DNA of 64,000 bases, taken from Clostridiales bacterium (GTDB lineage: Bacteria > Bacillota > Clostridia > Caldicoprobacterales > DTU083). The number at the start of each line of letters is the position of its first letter. Position 1 is the first letter of the stretch. This document shows, piece after piece, positions 29,747 through 38,617 of this stretch. Location: assembly GCA_012842605.1 (NCBI GenBank), contig DUSN01000062.1, positions 1 to 64,000 on the forward strand, in the 5' to 3' direction. The notes beneath the pieces were generated by a model. It was given only the letters and a program-made list of their open reading frames with translations. It was not told the DNA's origin and searched no databases. The position numbers were made by a program, and so were the translations under genes.

Positions 29747-30019
29747 GGCAGACACCTCCCCTTATATTTTATGCAAAAGGCAGTAAGACTGTGACGAATA
29801 CAGAGGTGCACAGCATGGCTCTATTTTTGGATTTTGAATATCTTAATTTATATATCTGTTTGAATCCTGCCAACCTGTATGGCATATACTATGCTATCAT
29901 CCTTTACATTTAGTTTATATGGCAATAAAATTATAGTAGAAAAATTTATATTAAATCAGATATTTTTTTAATTCTTTACGTCTAATATTATAGCAATCCA
30001 AAATGAAAGGAGTATCCGC

Positions 30020-30577
30020 ATGAGCAAAGCTTTATTGATTATAGACTATACCAATGATTTTGTAGCAGATGACGGTAAGTTAACCTGCGGAAAAGCAGCA
30101 CAAGACATTGAAAATAATATAGCAGCAAAAGTAAGGCAATATTATGAAACTAATGAATATATTATTATTGCAAATGATTTGCACTATAAAGACGACTTAT
30201 CCCATCCTGAAAGCAGGCTGTTTCCGGAGCATAATATATCAGGAACAGAAGGCAGAAATGTATATGGCAAAGTTGGAGATCTGCTAAACGAAATATTGAA
30301 AAGCAAATACAGCAAAATACGGTTTTTTGATAAGACAAGATACTCTGCTTTTGCCAAGACATACCTTCAAGCTTATTTAGAAGAAGAAAATATAGATACT
30401 ATTGAACTATGCGGTGTTTGTACAGATATATGCATTCTGCATACTGCTGTAGATGCCTATAATTTAGGGTATTTCAATACCATAATTGACAGCAGGTGTG
30501 TTGCAAGTTTCAATCAAACCGGGCATGACTGGGCACTAAATCACTTTAGAAATACATTAGGATTTACCGTGTATTAA
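30020..30577 (+). CDS. Isochorismatase-family cysteine hydrolase (nicotinamidase-like)
   Basis: This 185-residue alpha/beta hydrolase belongs to the cysteine hydrolase family. The catalytic Asp is in LLIIDYTNDF (D9), the Lys in FFDKTRYSAF, and the Cys in ELCGVCTDICILHTAVDA. The shape is closest to nicotinamidase/pyrazinamidase, which would deamidate nicotinamide in NAD salvage, but the metal site ligands are not all obvious, so related amidase activity is possible. ATG follows GAAAGGAG. It stands alone on the plus strand, divergent from yunB; the 270-bp gap between is AT-rich without a clear element. Confidence 0.87.
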   Translation: MSKALLIIDYTNDFVADDGKLTCGKAAQDIENNIAAKVRQYYETNEYIIIANDLHYKDDLSHPESRLFPEHNISGTEGRNVYGKVGDLLNEILKSKYSKIRFFDKTRYSAFAKTYLQAYLEEENIDTIELCGVCTDICILHTAVDAYNLGYFNTIIDSRCVASFNQTGHDWALNHFRNTLGFTVY

Positions 30578-30631
30578 AAAGGTAAAAAATGGTAATACAC
30601 AAAAATATAAATAGTAAATGGCAGATTGATG

Positions 30632-30640
30632 TGTTATAAT
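30632..30640 (+). promoter_or_regulatory. Extended -10 promoter of the first class A PBP
   Basis: TGTTATAAT (30632-30640) is a perfect extended -10; the -35 region is poor. It gives a short leader to the ATG at 30676, which follows TTGGAGG. Confidence 0.5.
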
Positions 30641-30675
30641 GTAGAAAAATAACATTACGTGTTATTGGAGGTTTT

Positions 30676-33558
30676 ATGAAAGCAAACAATGTAGACAAGG
30701 AAAATGGAAACGGTAAAGGAAATTCTGTAAAGGAACGCTTTTCTAATTCCTTTACCGCAAGAAAAAAGGAACCCAATTTCCTGCTGTCGGTCTTTGTTAC
30801 AAGCATAAGGCTTTTTGTAATAGCTCTGCTTGTCATAGGCTTTGCCTGTTTTGGTGCTTTGCTGGGTGTAGCCAAGGCTTATGTTGATGGTACACCTGCA
30901 TTGGATATTCAACGGATCGAGGATCAGAATCTTACTTCTTTCATATATGATAAGAACGGAGAATTGATTACAGAGTACAAGGGGCTGGAGCATCGCATTT
31001 GGGCTCCTCTTGAGGAAATACCAAAAATGATTCAGGATGCTCTTATTGCAACCGAGGATGTACGCTTTTATGCCCATAACGGTCTGGATTACAAACGCCT
31101 GGCAGGTGCCTTCATCAACAACCTGAGAAGTGAATCTGTTCAAGGCGGCAGCACCATTACACAGCAATTAATTAAAAACACCATGTTAAGCCCTGAACAG
31201 ACCTACAAACGTAAGATCCAGGAAGCTTATCTGGCTATTCAGCTGGAACAGGAATATGAAAAGGAAGAAATTCTGGAAGCGTATTTGAATACTATTTACC
31301 TGGGAAGCGGAAACTATGGTGTTAAAGCGGCTGCTTTGAACTATTTCGGCAAAGATCTTAAAGACCTTAACTTGCGGGAATGTGCGACTCTTATCGGTAT
31401 TACCAAAAATCCTTATAAATATGATCCCAGACTAAATTTCTACAAAAGAAAGACACCTGAAGTAACTTACGCAAGAACCAACCTGGTATTAAGGCTGATG
31501 TATGAAAACGGTTTTATTACCAAGGAGCAGTATGAAGAAGCCCGGTTTAACGACAAATTCCCTGCCAGCACCAAGAATGAGGGATTTGTGGTACTGGAAG
31601 AATCCAGCCATCAGAAACTTTATGATTATCCGTATTTTGTAGAGTACGCCATTGAGGACCTGATAGGGGAATTGATGGAGCTGTACGGCTGGGAAGGATC
31701 AGATGGCCGCAAAAAAGCTATCAATTTAATTCAAACCGGCGGACTGCATATTTATACTACACTGGATCCTGAAATCCAGAAAATTGTAGAGGATACAATA
31801 TACAACTATGATAAGTATCCCAAGACCAAAAACTCCAAGGATAGTGTTCTCCGGCAGAAGCAAGGCGACAGGGTCCTGGATATACCACAGCCGCAGGCTG
31901 CAGCAGTAGTATTGGATCATCAAACCGGAGAATTAAGAGCAATCGTCGGCGGCAGGCTTGAGCCGCAGGAGCGGTTCTGGCAGAACCGGGCTAATCTGCC
32001 ATGGGCACCCGGCTCATCCATCAAGCCTTTGGCTGTCTATGCTCCTTTCATAGAAGCAGGTTACCCAGGCGGTATTATTGTGGATGATATTCCCGTGCCA
32101 ATAAAAGGCTGGGATGACGGCGGAGGCAAGGGATACCCTTCCAATTACAGCACCAGCAAGTTCTACGGCCCCATAACTACCAAGGTGGCTATTCAGCATT
32201 CATATAATATGTCAGCAGCCAGAACCTTGCTGGAGCGTGTTGGGGTTGAATACTCCATGAATAAGCTTAAGGAACTTGGGATTACTGAACCCAACTACGT
32301 TGAAAAAGGGCTGCCGTCTGACCTGGCTTTAGGAAGTGACCCGGTAAATATGATTGAAATGACTGCTGCCTATGGTGCATTGGCCAACAAGGGAGTATAT
32401 AAGGAGCCTATTTCCATTCTCAAGGTAATAGACAAAGACGGCAAAGTGCTGCTGGACAATAAATCACAGCTGACGCTGACAGTGTTTAAGGAAAGCACCA
32501 CATATATATTGACAGAATATCTTAAGAATGCAGTTGCCAATGGTACAGGTGACAGAGCATTATTTAAAAATATGAGTATTGCCGGCAAGACCGGAACCAA
32601 CAGCGACTTCCACGGCGTTTTCTTTGCAGGATATACACCATACTATACTGCCACTGTTGTGATAGCGCATGATAGACACAGTGTCTCCCTGGAGAAGGAC
32701 GCAACAGGCGGTAAGTTTGCTGCCCCCTTATGGAAGGCTTTTATGGAAAAAATTCACGAAGGCCTGGAAAACAAGCCTTTTTATGATGAAGTGCCCAGCG
32801 GTGTAAAATCAGTTAAGATTTGCGCTATATCCGGTAAACTGCCAACCAAAGAATGTGACAAGACTACTACAGAACTGTTCCCGTCGGATGCAGTGCCCAA
32901 AGAAGAGTGCGACATGCATCAGAAAATTACCGTTTGTGCATTCTCAGGCAAACTCCCTACGCCCTACTGTCCGGAGGAGTCTAAGGTGGACAAATCTGTT
33001 GTAGTCTTGCCTAAGGATTCAATTTATCAGCAGTTAAAGGATGACCAGCTGGAAAAAGTACTCCCAGGAGCTTTCCGAAGCCTGGATGACCTGGAAGATT
33101 ACGATTATAATGATCCCAAGTATAAGGAAGCATTCTGTCCTCTCCATAATGAGCAGTGGCATAAGGGTGAACAGCAGAGACAAGAACTTACCCAGGCTGC
33201 TAACCAGTTAATCGCGCTTGTTACAGATAATATGACCCGCTACGCCTCGTACCTGACACAGCAGGAGGCTAATACTTTGAACAAGGCGGTAGACAAGCTT
33301 AAGAAAGCTCTCGAAGCAGAAGTGCTGCAGCCACCAAAAGAGGATGATCCGTATTATACAGAGTTGCCGGTGTTCCAGCCCGATAAAGTAATGGCTGAAA
33401 TAAACAATCTCCAGCAAACCTATAACAGCATCTTTGATGCTGAATTCTGGGATCGGGTAAACGGAGACAACGGAGGAAATGACGATAATAATGGGAATAA
33501 CGGAAATGATAATAGTGCCGGCAGTCTTTGGTGGAACGGCGGAGGCAGAGGCAGATAG
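30676..33558 (+). CDS. Class A penicillin-binding protein (PBP1A type)
   Basis: This 960-residue bifunctional peptidoglycan synthase has a cytoplasmic basic N-terminus and one transmembrane helix (about residues 38-62). A GT51 glycosyltransferase follows (EDVRFYAHNGLDYKRL, QGGSTITQQLIKN). The transpeptidase has SxxK in PGSSIKPL, SxN in SYNMSAA and KTG in AGKTGTNSD. The C-terminal 270 residues hold Cys-rich repeats (CAISGKLPTKEC, CAFSGKLPTPYC), a helical part, and a Gly/Asn-rich tail. Confidence 0.95.
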   Translation: MKANNVDKENGNGKGNSVKERFSNSFTARKKEPNFLLSVFVTSIRLFVIALLVIGFACFGALLGVAKAYVDGTPALDIQRIEDQNLTSFIYDKNGELITEYKGLEHRIWAPLEEIPKMIQDALIATEDVRFYAHNGLDYKRLAGAFINNLRSESVQGGSTITQQLIKNTMLSPEQTYKRKIQEAYLAIQLEQEYEKEEILEAYLNTIYLGSGNYGVKAAALNYFGKDLKDLNLRECATLIGITKNPYKYDPRLNFYKRKTPEVTYARTNLVLRLMYENGFITKEQYEEARFNDKFPASTKNEGFVVLEESSHQKLYDYPYFVEYAIEDLIGELMELYGWEGSDGRKKAINLIQTGGLHIYTTLDPEIQKIVEDTIYNYDKYPKTKNSKDSVLRQKQGDRVLDIPQPQAAAVVLDHQTGELRAIVGGRLEPQERFWQNRANLPWAPGSSIKPLAVYAPFIEAGYPGGIIVDDIPVPIKGWDDGGGKGYPSNYSTSKFYGPITTKVAIQHSYNMSAARTLLERVGVEYSMNKLKELGITEPNYVEKGLPSDLALGSDPVNMIEMTAAYGALANKGVYKEPISILKVIDKDGKVLLDNKSQLTLTVFKESTTYILTEYLKNAVANGTGDRALFKNMSIAGKTGTNSDFHGVFFAGYTPYYTATVVIAHDRHSVSLEKDATGGKFAAPLWKAFMEKIHEGLENKPFYDEVPSGVKSVKICAISGKLPTKECDKTTTELFPSDAVPKEECDMHQKITVCAFSGKLPTPYCPEESKVDKSVVVLPKDSIYQQLKDDQLEKVLPGAFRSLDDLEDYDYNDPKYKEAFCPLHNEQWHKGEQQRQELTQAANQLIALVTDNMTRYASYLTQQEANTLNKAVDKLKKALEAEVLQPPKEDDPYYTELPVFQPDKVMAEINNLQQTYNSIFDAEFWDRVNGDNGGNDDNNGNNGNDNSAGSLWWNGGGRGR

Positions 33559-33593
33559 CATATCAGAATAGCTTAGTAGCAAATTCATTAAAC

Positions 33594-33634
33594 TAAAAAA
33601 GAGAGACCACTTAACTTGTGTCTCTCTTTTTAAT
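33594..33634. terminator. Terminator after PBP gene, likely bidirectional
   Basis: AAAAAGAGAGAC...AC pairs with GTGTCTCTCTTTTT around a TTAACTT loop, with A and T tracts. It sits between the PBP gene on plus and the SpoVAE-like gene on minus. Confidence 0.85.
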
Positions 33635-33726
33635 TTACTTTTTATCAGTATCACATGTAATTTGCTGCTTGAAGCTTTAGAGTGGTTTCTTTCTGGCTCT
33701 TTTAACTCTATCTATAATAACCATTT

Positions 33727-34290
33727 TTAGCTATTGTTCTTTTCATTTGCTGACAGGATTTCTTTCAAAGCTTTTGTTGTTATCGGTGCTCCTTTGGCAG
33801 CATCATCCTGATAGTGCATTTTGCCTGGATCTCCCAGTCCAATTATTACAGGAATATTCATTTGCTTTAATATGCTCAAAGTATCACCTTTTACTTTTTT
33901 CGAAGATTTAGGAGCACCATGCTTGTCAACTCCTCTGTCAACCACATTTCCATCTTTTGTAACCGACTTGGTTACTTCTATTTCTTCTTCTCCTTCAGCA
34001 TTGGATGCTACAGCGACAACACCCAAAACATCTATATCAGGGTGCCTGGCAATATTCATCAGCATCTCTTCTCCGGAACCAATGCCGGCATGCCCACAGT
34101 CATCCACCATAACTATTACAGGATCACCGTCTGATTCCCTAATAAGCTGAATAGCTGATTCTGCATCCATAGGAGTCGGATTCCCTGCCAGCCCGGATAT
34201 CACCCGGCCGCCGATATTTCGCGCTGCTGCTTCAACGGCATTCTTAGCAAAGTCATCACCGTCTGTAACAAATATAACTCTTTTTTTCAA
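33727..34290 (-). CDS. spoVAE: Stage V sporulation protein AE (SpoVAEa type, soluble)
   Basis: This soluble protein of about 187 residues begins KKRVIFVTDGDDFAKNAVE, has VIVMVDDCGHAGIGSGEEML and ends with the GLGDPGKMHYQDDAAKGAPITTKAL segment. That is the SpoVAEa family encoded in spoVA operons, expressed in the forespore. The TTG at 34290 has GGGG seven bases upstream; a GTG at 34296 is too close. It follows spoVAA and spoVAB, but no spoVAC, spoVAD or spoVAEb lies between. Confidence 0.87.
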   Translation of the reverse strand: MKKRVIFVTDGDDFAKNAVEAAARNIGGRVISGLAGNPTPMDAESAIQLIRESDGDPVIVMVDDCGHAGIGSGEEMLMNIARHPDIDVLGVVAVASNAEGEEEIEVTKSVTKDGNVVDRGVDKHGAPKSSKKVKGDTLSILKQMNIPVIIGLGDPGKMHYQDDAAKGAPITTKALKEILSANEKNNS

Positions 34291-34303
34291 TAGCACACCC
34301 CAT

Positions 34304-34474
34304 TCATTTTTTTTCTGTCTCTTCTGCCTTTTTGTTGTTTTGATATACCTGCCTTATATCCTTATCTGCATTTATTATGAACTGCTCAGGATGACGAACT
34401 TCATTCTCAAAAGGGTTATTGCCTTCCGGTACTGCTTGTTTTAATTTATGATAGCTGACTATCCTGATAAAGCC
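34304..34474 (-). pseudogene. Start-less open frame between spoVAB and spoVAE
   Basis: A 57-codon open frame ends in TGA at 34304. It is protein-like and ends in a charged tail (NKKAEETEKK), but has no ATG, GTG or TTG in frame. An AGAGGTGAGG Shine-Dalgarno-like site sits just before it, in the position expected for a coupled gene. A GTG at 34478 starts in another frame. It could be a frameshifted small gene or non-coding; I do not recognise the sequence. Confidence 0.3.
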
Positions 34475-34486
34475 TCACCTCTGATC

Positions 34487-34906
34487 TTAAAAAAATCCGG
34501 GAATAAGAAAAAATAGTAATGATCCAACTACTTTTCCTAAAAGTGTAACTACAACAATTAGATAAATCCAGCGGACGATATTTAGTTTTTTTGCAGCTAC
34601 TGTGATAATATCCAGCGTCTCAGTCAGCGCAGCCGCCAGCATCCCTACGAAAATACCCATCATGAAGCCCAGTGGTATAATAATTATCTGAAGGTGCTTC
34701 AAAGTAAGGCCAGAAAAATAAATAAAGCATGAAACTAAAGCACCTAAAACTATACTGCACTGATACAGCAGTGTATATTCTTTTTTTCTGCTCCATTCAA
34801 TAATTTTTACAGTGACACCGATAACCGTAAAAAATGCTGTAACACTGGCCCCGACTGCAAGTCCTCCTGATACACCGGTCACAATGGTAATAACTGCTTT
34901 TATCAA
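34487..34906 (-). CDS. spoVAB: Stage V sporulation protein AB
   Basis: This 139-residue membrane protein has about four transmembrane helices. Its N-terminus (VTGVSGGLAVGASVTAFFTVIGV) and a later GFMMGIFVGMLAAALTE segment match SpoVAB, part of the spoVA group that in Bacillus supports calcium dipicolinate uptake by the forespore. The start is a TTG at 34906, overlapping the spoVAA stop by 4 bp. The length agrees with B. subtilis SpoVAB. Confidence 0.88.
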   Translation of the reverse strand: MIKAVITIVTGVSGGLAVGASVTAFFTVIGVTVKIIEWSRKKEYTLLYQCSIVLGALVSCFIYFSGLTLKHLQIIIIPLGFMMGIFVGMLAAALTETLDIITVAAKKLNIVRWIYLIVVVTLLGKVVGSLLFFLIPGFF

Positions 34907-35511
34907 TTCTGTTTTTTCCCTTCCTGATCTCTCAGATATTCCCTTAGTTCCTTTTCTGACTGGTGCATTTCCAATTCCAGCGGTCCTGGGTTCTCTTTGT
35001 TTTTCATTTTTGCAAATATATCCAGAAAGATAGCTATCCCCATTCCAATTCCCAGGGAATAAGAAACAGTAAACAATACAGGATTGTCAACCTTCTCTCC
35101 GGTAATAAAATAGTATATTATCTGGTGGGCCTTGTTCATATCAACATCCGAATGGAAATACATTATAGCCAGAGCAGCACCAATAAAAAGAAGCACCATG
35201 GAAAATGCTACTCGTAAAAACAATAAAACCGGATTTTCTTTGCTTCGTTGTTTAGGCTCATAAAGGGCAGATGATTCACCAATTGGTATAACGGCAATTC
35301 CAGGAACTTCCTGCTGAATCAACTGCACAATCTGCACTGCCGTTAAGCGAACCTGGGTATTTATGCCATTGGGAAAGACAATAATGCATTCTATTTTTTC
35401 TTTTAAATTTTCAGGACCTGCCAACTCTATGAAATCACCCAGGAGAGCTTTTTCTCCGGTGTATTTCTTATAGAATGGCTTGAATTGAAAATAAACTTCA
35501 GGATTGTCCAT
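34903..35511 (-). CDS. spoVAA: Stage V sporulation protein AA
   Basis: This protein of about 202 residues has an N-terminal soluble domain and two C-terminal transmembrane helices (LLFLRVAFSMVLLFIGAALAIMYFH and the later VLFTVSYSLGIGMGIAIFL). This is the layout of SpoVAA. The ATG at 35511 has AGGAGG eight bases upstream; a GTG at 35550 has none. The start overlaps the end of a small upstream membrane ORF by 14 bp. Confidence 0.88.
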   Translation of the reverse strand: MDNPEVYFQFKPFYKKYTGEKALLGDFIELAGPENLKEKIECIIVFPNGINTQVRLTAVQIVQLIQQEVPGIAVIPIGESSALYEPKQRSKENPVLLFLRVAFSMVLLFIGAALAIMYFHSDVDMNKAHQIIYYFITGEKVDNPVLFTVSYSLGIGMGIAIFLDIFAKMKNKENPGPLELEMHQSEKELREYLRDQEGKKQN

Positions 35512-35668
35512 CAATAGTGCCTCCTGCCGGACATTCAATATACTTGGCACCTGAATATGATCTATTTTGATTGGCCTGCCGGCTTAAGATGGTCCATAAA
35601 GATACTACTCCGGCAATGACTATGACTATAAAAAAAATTGTCCATTTTACAGACTTCTTTTTTTCCAT
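35498..35668 (-). CDS. Small single-pass membrane protein ahead of spoVAA
   Basis: This 56-residue ORF begins MEKKKSVKWTIFFIVIVIAG. A lysine-rich start, one hydrophobic helix (about residues 9-28) and a short outside tail with one Cys are visible. ATG at 35668 has AAGGAAG upstream. Its stop lies 14 bp inside spoVAA, suggesting coupled translation. I do not recognise a family. Its place as first gene of the spoVA operon points to a role in sporulation; this is inference. Confidence 0.6.
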   Translation of the reverse strand: MEKKKSVKWTIFFIVIVIAGVVSLWTILSRQANQNRSYSGAKYIECPAGGTIDGQS

Positions 35669-35716
35669 ATTCCATCTTCCTTAAACCACAATTACGTGTA
35701 ATCAGTTAGCTTATGT

Positions 35717-35746
35717 TATTTTACGCATTCACTGGAATATTATTCA
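35717..35746 (-). promoter_or_regulatory. Possible forespore (sigma-G-like) promoter of the spoVA operon
   Basis: On the minus strand TGAATAA (35746-35740) lies 15 bp before GTAAAATA (35724-35717). The -35 fits sigma-G well, the -10 only partly. It would drive the small membrane ORF and spoVAA-AB-AE. Confidence 0.35.
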
Positions 35747-35755
35747 AAAGATATC

Positions 35756-35805
35756 GGGGACAGTTCTCAATTATCTGATATCTTAAAAAAATGAGAACTG
35801 TCCCC
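35756..35805. repeat. REP-like inverted pair between sigF and spoVA
   Basis: GGGGACAGTTCTCA (35756-35769) and TGAGAACTGTCCCC (35792-35805) form a perfect 14-bp stem with a 22-nt loop. This is the cleanest complete unit of the family in the window. Confidence 0.9.
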
Positions 35806-35811
35806 GTTAAG

Positions 35812-35848
35812 AAAAAAAGATGGTGTGGGTTTGGAAACTCACACCATA
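35812..35848 (-). terminator. Terminator of the spoIIA-sigF operon
   Basis: ATGGTGTG...GTTT pairs with AAAC...CACACCAT (35820-35847); on the minus strand TTTTTTTCTT follows. Confidence 0.88.
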
Positions 35849-35893
35849 GAAAAGAGTAAGCGGAAGTGCATTAAAGAGTATATTGGGGCAAAG

Positions 35894-36655
35894 CTAAAGC
35901 ATTTCTCTCATTTTCATCAGAACCTTTTTCTCGATTCTGGATACCTGTACCTGGGATATGTTAAGCATCTCTGCAATCTCGCTCTGAGTTTTATCCCGAA
36001 AGTACCTCATAATGATTATAGTTCGCTCTCTTTTATCTAATTTGGACAACAAATCATTCAATGTGATTCGTTCCATGGCTTCATCTATCTGCGGAGTGTC
36101 TTCAGAAACTTTATCTATTAACAGAATGGGATTGTCTTCATCCTCGTAAATAACATCATAAATGGATGCAGGCGTGCGGACTGACTCCATTGCATAGACA
36201 ATTTCTTCAGGAGAGCTGTCTACCGCCTCCGCAATTTCCTGGATACTGGGATCCCTCCCCAGCTTTCCTTTCAGCTGTTCTCTGGCAACTGCTGACTTAT
36301 TGACCAGCTCCTTCAGGGAACGACTGACTTTAATCATTCCATCGTCCCTTAAGAAGCGTTTGATTTCACCAACTATCATAGGCACAGCATAGGTTGAGAA
36401 ACGGACATTGAACTTTGGTTCATAGTTCTGAATGGCTTTAATCAATCCGATGGATCCAAGCTGAAATAAATCTTCATATTCATAGCCCCTGTTCATAAAT
36501 TTCTTAACCAGGCTTTTTACCAGAGCTATGTTTTTGCGAACCAAAATCTCCTTGGCTTCATTGTCGCCATTCTGTGCTTTTTCTATAAGGGCCAGGGTTT
36601 CTTCATGGGTAAGAAGCTGTCTGTCATCTTCCTGATACTCTGCCATTGTACTCAT
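35894..36655 (-). CDS. sigF: RNA polymerase sporulation sigma factor SigF
   Basis: This 253-residue sigma-70 family factor drives early forespore transcription. Region 2 includes [34 protein letters not shown] and [21 protein letters not shown]. Regions 3 and 4 include [16 protein letters not shown] and [25 protein letters not shown] at 36655 overlaps spoIIAB by 4 bp. The spoIIAA-spoIIAB-sigF order is complete. Confidence 0.98.
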   Translation of the reverse strand: MSTMAEYQEDDRQLLTHEETLALIEKAQNGDNEAKEILVRKNIALVKSLVKKFMNRGYEYEDLFQLGSIGLIKAIQNYEPKFNVRFSTYAVPMIVGEIKRFLRDDGMIKVSRSLKELVNKSAVAREQLKGKLGRDPSIQEIAEAVDSSPEEIVYAMESVRTPASIYDVIYEDEDNPILLIDKVSEDTPQIDEAMERITLNDLLSKLDKRERTIIIMRYFRDKTQSEIAEMLNISQVQVSRIEKKVLMKMREML

Positions 36656-37104
36656 TCGTCTCTCTCCGTTTCGGCAGTATCATTCCTGATATACTTAACC
36701 ATTCTAACCTTCGTCCCTTGACCTGGAGCAGAATTCACCTCCACCTCATCCATAAAAGTTTCCATAACAGTGAATCCCATACCGGAGCGCTCCAACTCAG
36801 GTTTAGATGTGTACAGAGGCTGTCGTGCCAGTTCTATATCCTCTATACCCTTGCCATGGTCTATAACTTCTATTACCACACAATCATCATAAATCTGGGT
36901 TATCAACTGCACATATTCGTTTGGATTATCATAGCCGTGTATGATTGCATTGGTAACAGCTTCCGAAACTGCTGTTTTGATATCTGCAATTTCTTCCAGG
37001 GTGGGATCCAACTGGGCAGCAAAAGCAGCAACTGCTACCCTGGCAAATGCCTCATTCTGTGACCTGCTGAGGAACTCAAGCCTCATTTCATTTCTTAAAT
37101 TCAT
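36652..37104 (-). CDS. spoIIAB: Anti-sigma F factor SpoIIAB
   Basis: This 150-residue GHKL serine kinase binds SigF and phosphorylates SpoIIAA. It has the N-box [12 protein letters not shown], the G1 box [10 protein letters not shown] and the G2 region [17 protein letters not shown] at 37104 overlaps spoIIAA by 4 bp. Confidence 0.97.
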   Translation of the reverse strand: MNLRNEMRLEFLSRSQNEAFARVAVAAFAAQLDPTLEEIADIKTAVSEAVTNAIIHGYDNPNEYVQLITQIYDDCVVIEVIDHGKGIEDIELARQPLYTSKPELERSGMGFTVMETFMDEVEVNSAPGQGTKVRMVKYIRNDTAETERDE

Positions 37105-37451
37105 ACTGCTTCCCCCCTGATACCGTCAACAGCCTGCTCTACGGTATTATATACTTTCAAGATACGGTAAAGGCCGGACACATCAAGAATTCTGGCTAAT
37201 TGCGGATTTACATTGGTTATGCAGACCTGTCCTCCTCTTTTGCTGATTGTTTTATAACGGCCAATAAAGACGCCTATGCCTGAACTATCCATAAAATTCA
37301 GATTGCGCAAATCCAATATTAAATGCCGAATTGAAGAATCCTCCAGCAGTTCATCCAAGGATTTCCTGATTTCCTCAGCATGATGATGGTCCAACTCACC
37401 TTCCAGCCTGACAATCAGAATATCCTTTTTTCTTTCGTTGCCCGTCAGCAA
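37101..37451 (-). CDS. spoIIAA: Anti-sigma F factor antagonist SpoIIAA
   Basis: This STAS-domain protein of about 116 residues releases SigF from SpoIIAB. The phosphorylated serine lies in [14 protein letters not shown]. The TTG at 37451 has AGGGAGG eight bases upstream and gives the family length. An ATG at 37490 would add 13 residues, but it is almost at the predicted transcript start and has no ribosome binding site. Confidence 0.96.
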   Translation of the reverse strand: MLTGNERKKDILIVRLEGELDHHHAEEIRKSLDELLEDSSIRHLILDLRNLNFMDSSGIGVFIGRYKTISKRGGQVCITNVNPQLARILDVSGLYRILKVYNTVEQAVDGIRGEAV

Positions 37452-37501
37452 GTCTACTGCCTCCCTTATCCAAATCATTCCATTGTTCATCTTAATTGTA
37501 T

Positions 37502-37527
37502 ATTCTTCACCGCCTTCAAATATCCTT
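37502..37527 (-). promoter_or_regulatory. Sigma-H-type promoter of spoIIA operon
   Basis: On the minus strand AAGGATAT (37527-37520) and GAAT (37505-37502) are 14 bp apart, matching the AGGAWWT/GAAT pattern of sigma-H. This parallels the known control of spoIIA in Bacillus. Confidence 0.72.
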
Positions 37528-37571
37528 CATCGAATAATGGGTGTTTTTGACATTGTTTGGAAAAATAAGCA

Positions 37572-37604
37572 AAAACCCTCACGACTTTTGTCGTAAGGGT
37601 TTTA
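37572..37604 (-). terminator. Terminator after the 73-residue gene
   Basis: AAAACCCTCACGAC and GTCGTAAGGGTTTT form a stem with a TTTT loop; on the minus strand TTTTTGCTT follows. It insulates spoIIA from the upstream gene. Confidence 0.85.
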
Positions 37605-37619
37605 TGAAAATATTATTTA

Positions 37620-37841
37620 CTATACTTCTACTTCCTGGACTTCTACACGAATTGACTGACGCTTGTTGAGATCCTGCAAGATAAGGTTTTCGTCCTGCCA
37701 GTCTTTATATTTTTGACGTTCATCTTCCGTCAATATCAATTTGTCCAATATTTCTCTTCCGGTGAGTTGTTTGTTGCTGACCATGGTTTGCATAATAGGT
37801 TTATTTTCAAGAACAGTAAGTACCGCATAAACATATTTCAT
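37620..37841 (-). CDS. Conserved-looking small hypothetical protein
   Basis: This 73-residue soluble protein starts MKYVYAVLTVLENKPIMQT and ends in a VEVQEVEV acidic beta-like tail. The middle is rich in charged residues and predicted helical (REILDKLILTEDERQKYKDWQ). ATG at 37841 has GAGGGAG eight bases upstream. It has its own terminator. I do not recognise a family. It stands alone between L25 and spoIIA. Confidence 0.75.
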   Translation of the reverse strand: MKYVYAVLTVLENKPIMQTMVSNKQLTGREILDKLILTEDERQKYKDWQDENLILQDLNKRQSIRVEVQEVEV

Positions 37842-37981
37842 AATCCAAACTCCCTCAAACATATATAATAGCACTTACTAGTTTACAACAAAATGTCCCA
37901 AAATTCAACGACTAATGCCATATGGTCAGCTTGATAAAGAGTGGAAGGGCTCTCAAAAACCGCACACTACAAAACTGCCGG

Positions 37982-38614
37982 CTATTCACCATCTGCAGTG
38001 TCGTTCTTCTCACTTTCTCTCTCCGGAACTGGAAGTTTAGCAGCATCTTCCTCCTCAGCTTCAGCCCTCATGGTAGGCTTAAGTGATGCGGCAATTAACT
38101 CATTTGGTGCATCTAATATACTGATTTCTTCTGATATCTCCAGGTCCTGTACGCGAATATTGTTAGCTTTTTGCAGTTTATGAAGCGGTACCAAAATATA
38201 AGGCGGTATATTCTTAGCCAGCCCCTCTACAACAACCGTATCCTTTTGATGCTGCAAAATATACCCCCGTTTCTCTACAATATCCTTTCCTTCGAATCGA
38301 AGAGGAACTCTGGCATGTATCTTTTTCTCTGTTTCAATGTTTATCAGGTCCAGGTGTATTATTTCCCTTGATACCGGATCTCTTTGCACTTCCAATATCT
38401 TAACAGGATGTATTTCTCCATTTAGTGAAACATCGAATACAGCTCCCTCTCCTTTTCGCTGAACAAAATTCTCAACACTTTTTTTATCAAAAATAACAGG
38501 GACGGTGGTATTGTTAGGTCCATAAAGCACTCCCGGCACATATCCCTGGCGTCTTAACTTCTTTGCCTTTGTCTGCGGAACCCTTTGTGTTACTTGGAGC
38601 AACTCGGTGTTCAT
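37982..38614 (-). CDS. rplY: Large ribosomal subunit protein bL25 (CTC family)
   Basis: This 210-residue CTC-type L25 binds 5S rRNA. The N-terminal domain (TKAKKLRRQGYVPGVLYG) is the L25 fold; the C-terminal domain (residues 95-190) is the TL5/CTC extension, ending in an acidic tail. ATG follows AAAGGATGAT. The ribosome binding site lies in the 3' arm of a long leader hairpin. A terminator could not be seen. Confidence 0.95.
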   Translation of the reverse strand: MNTELLQVTQRVPQTKAKKLRRQGYVPGVLYGPNNTTVPVIFDKKSVENFVQRKGEGAVFDVSLNGEIHPVKILEVQRDPVSREIIHLDLINIETEKKIHARVPLRFEGKDIVEKRGYILQHQKDTVVVEGLAKNIPPYILVPLHKLQKANNIRVQDLEISEEISILDAPNELIAASLKPTMRAEAEEEDAAKLPVPERESEKNDTADGE

Positions 38615-38617
38615 TGA

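Noticed and set aside
29747-30019. A sigma-E promoter for yunB
   Set aside because: A -10-like CATAAAAT is present near 29766-29773, but no acceptable -35 lies at the right distance.
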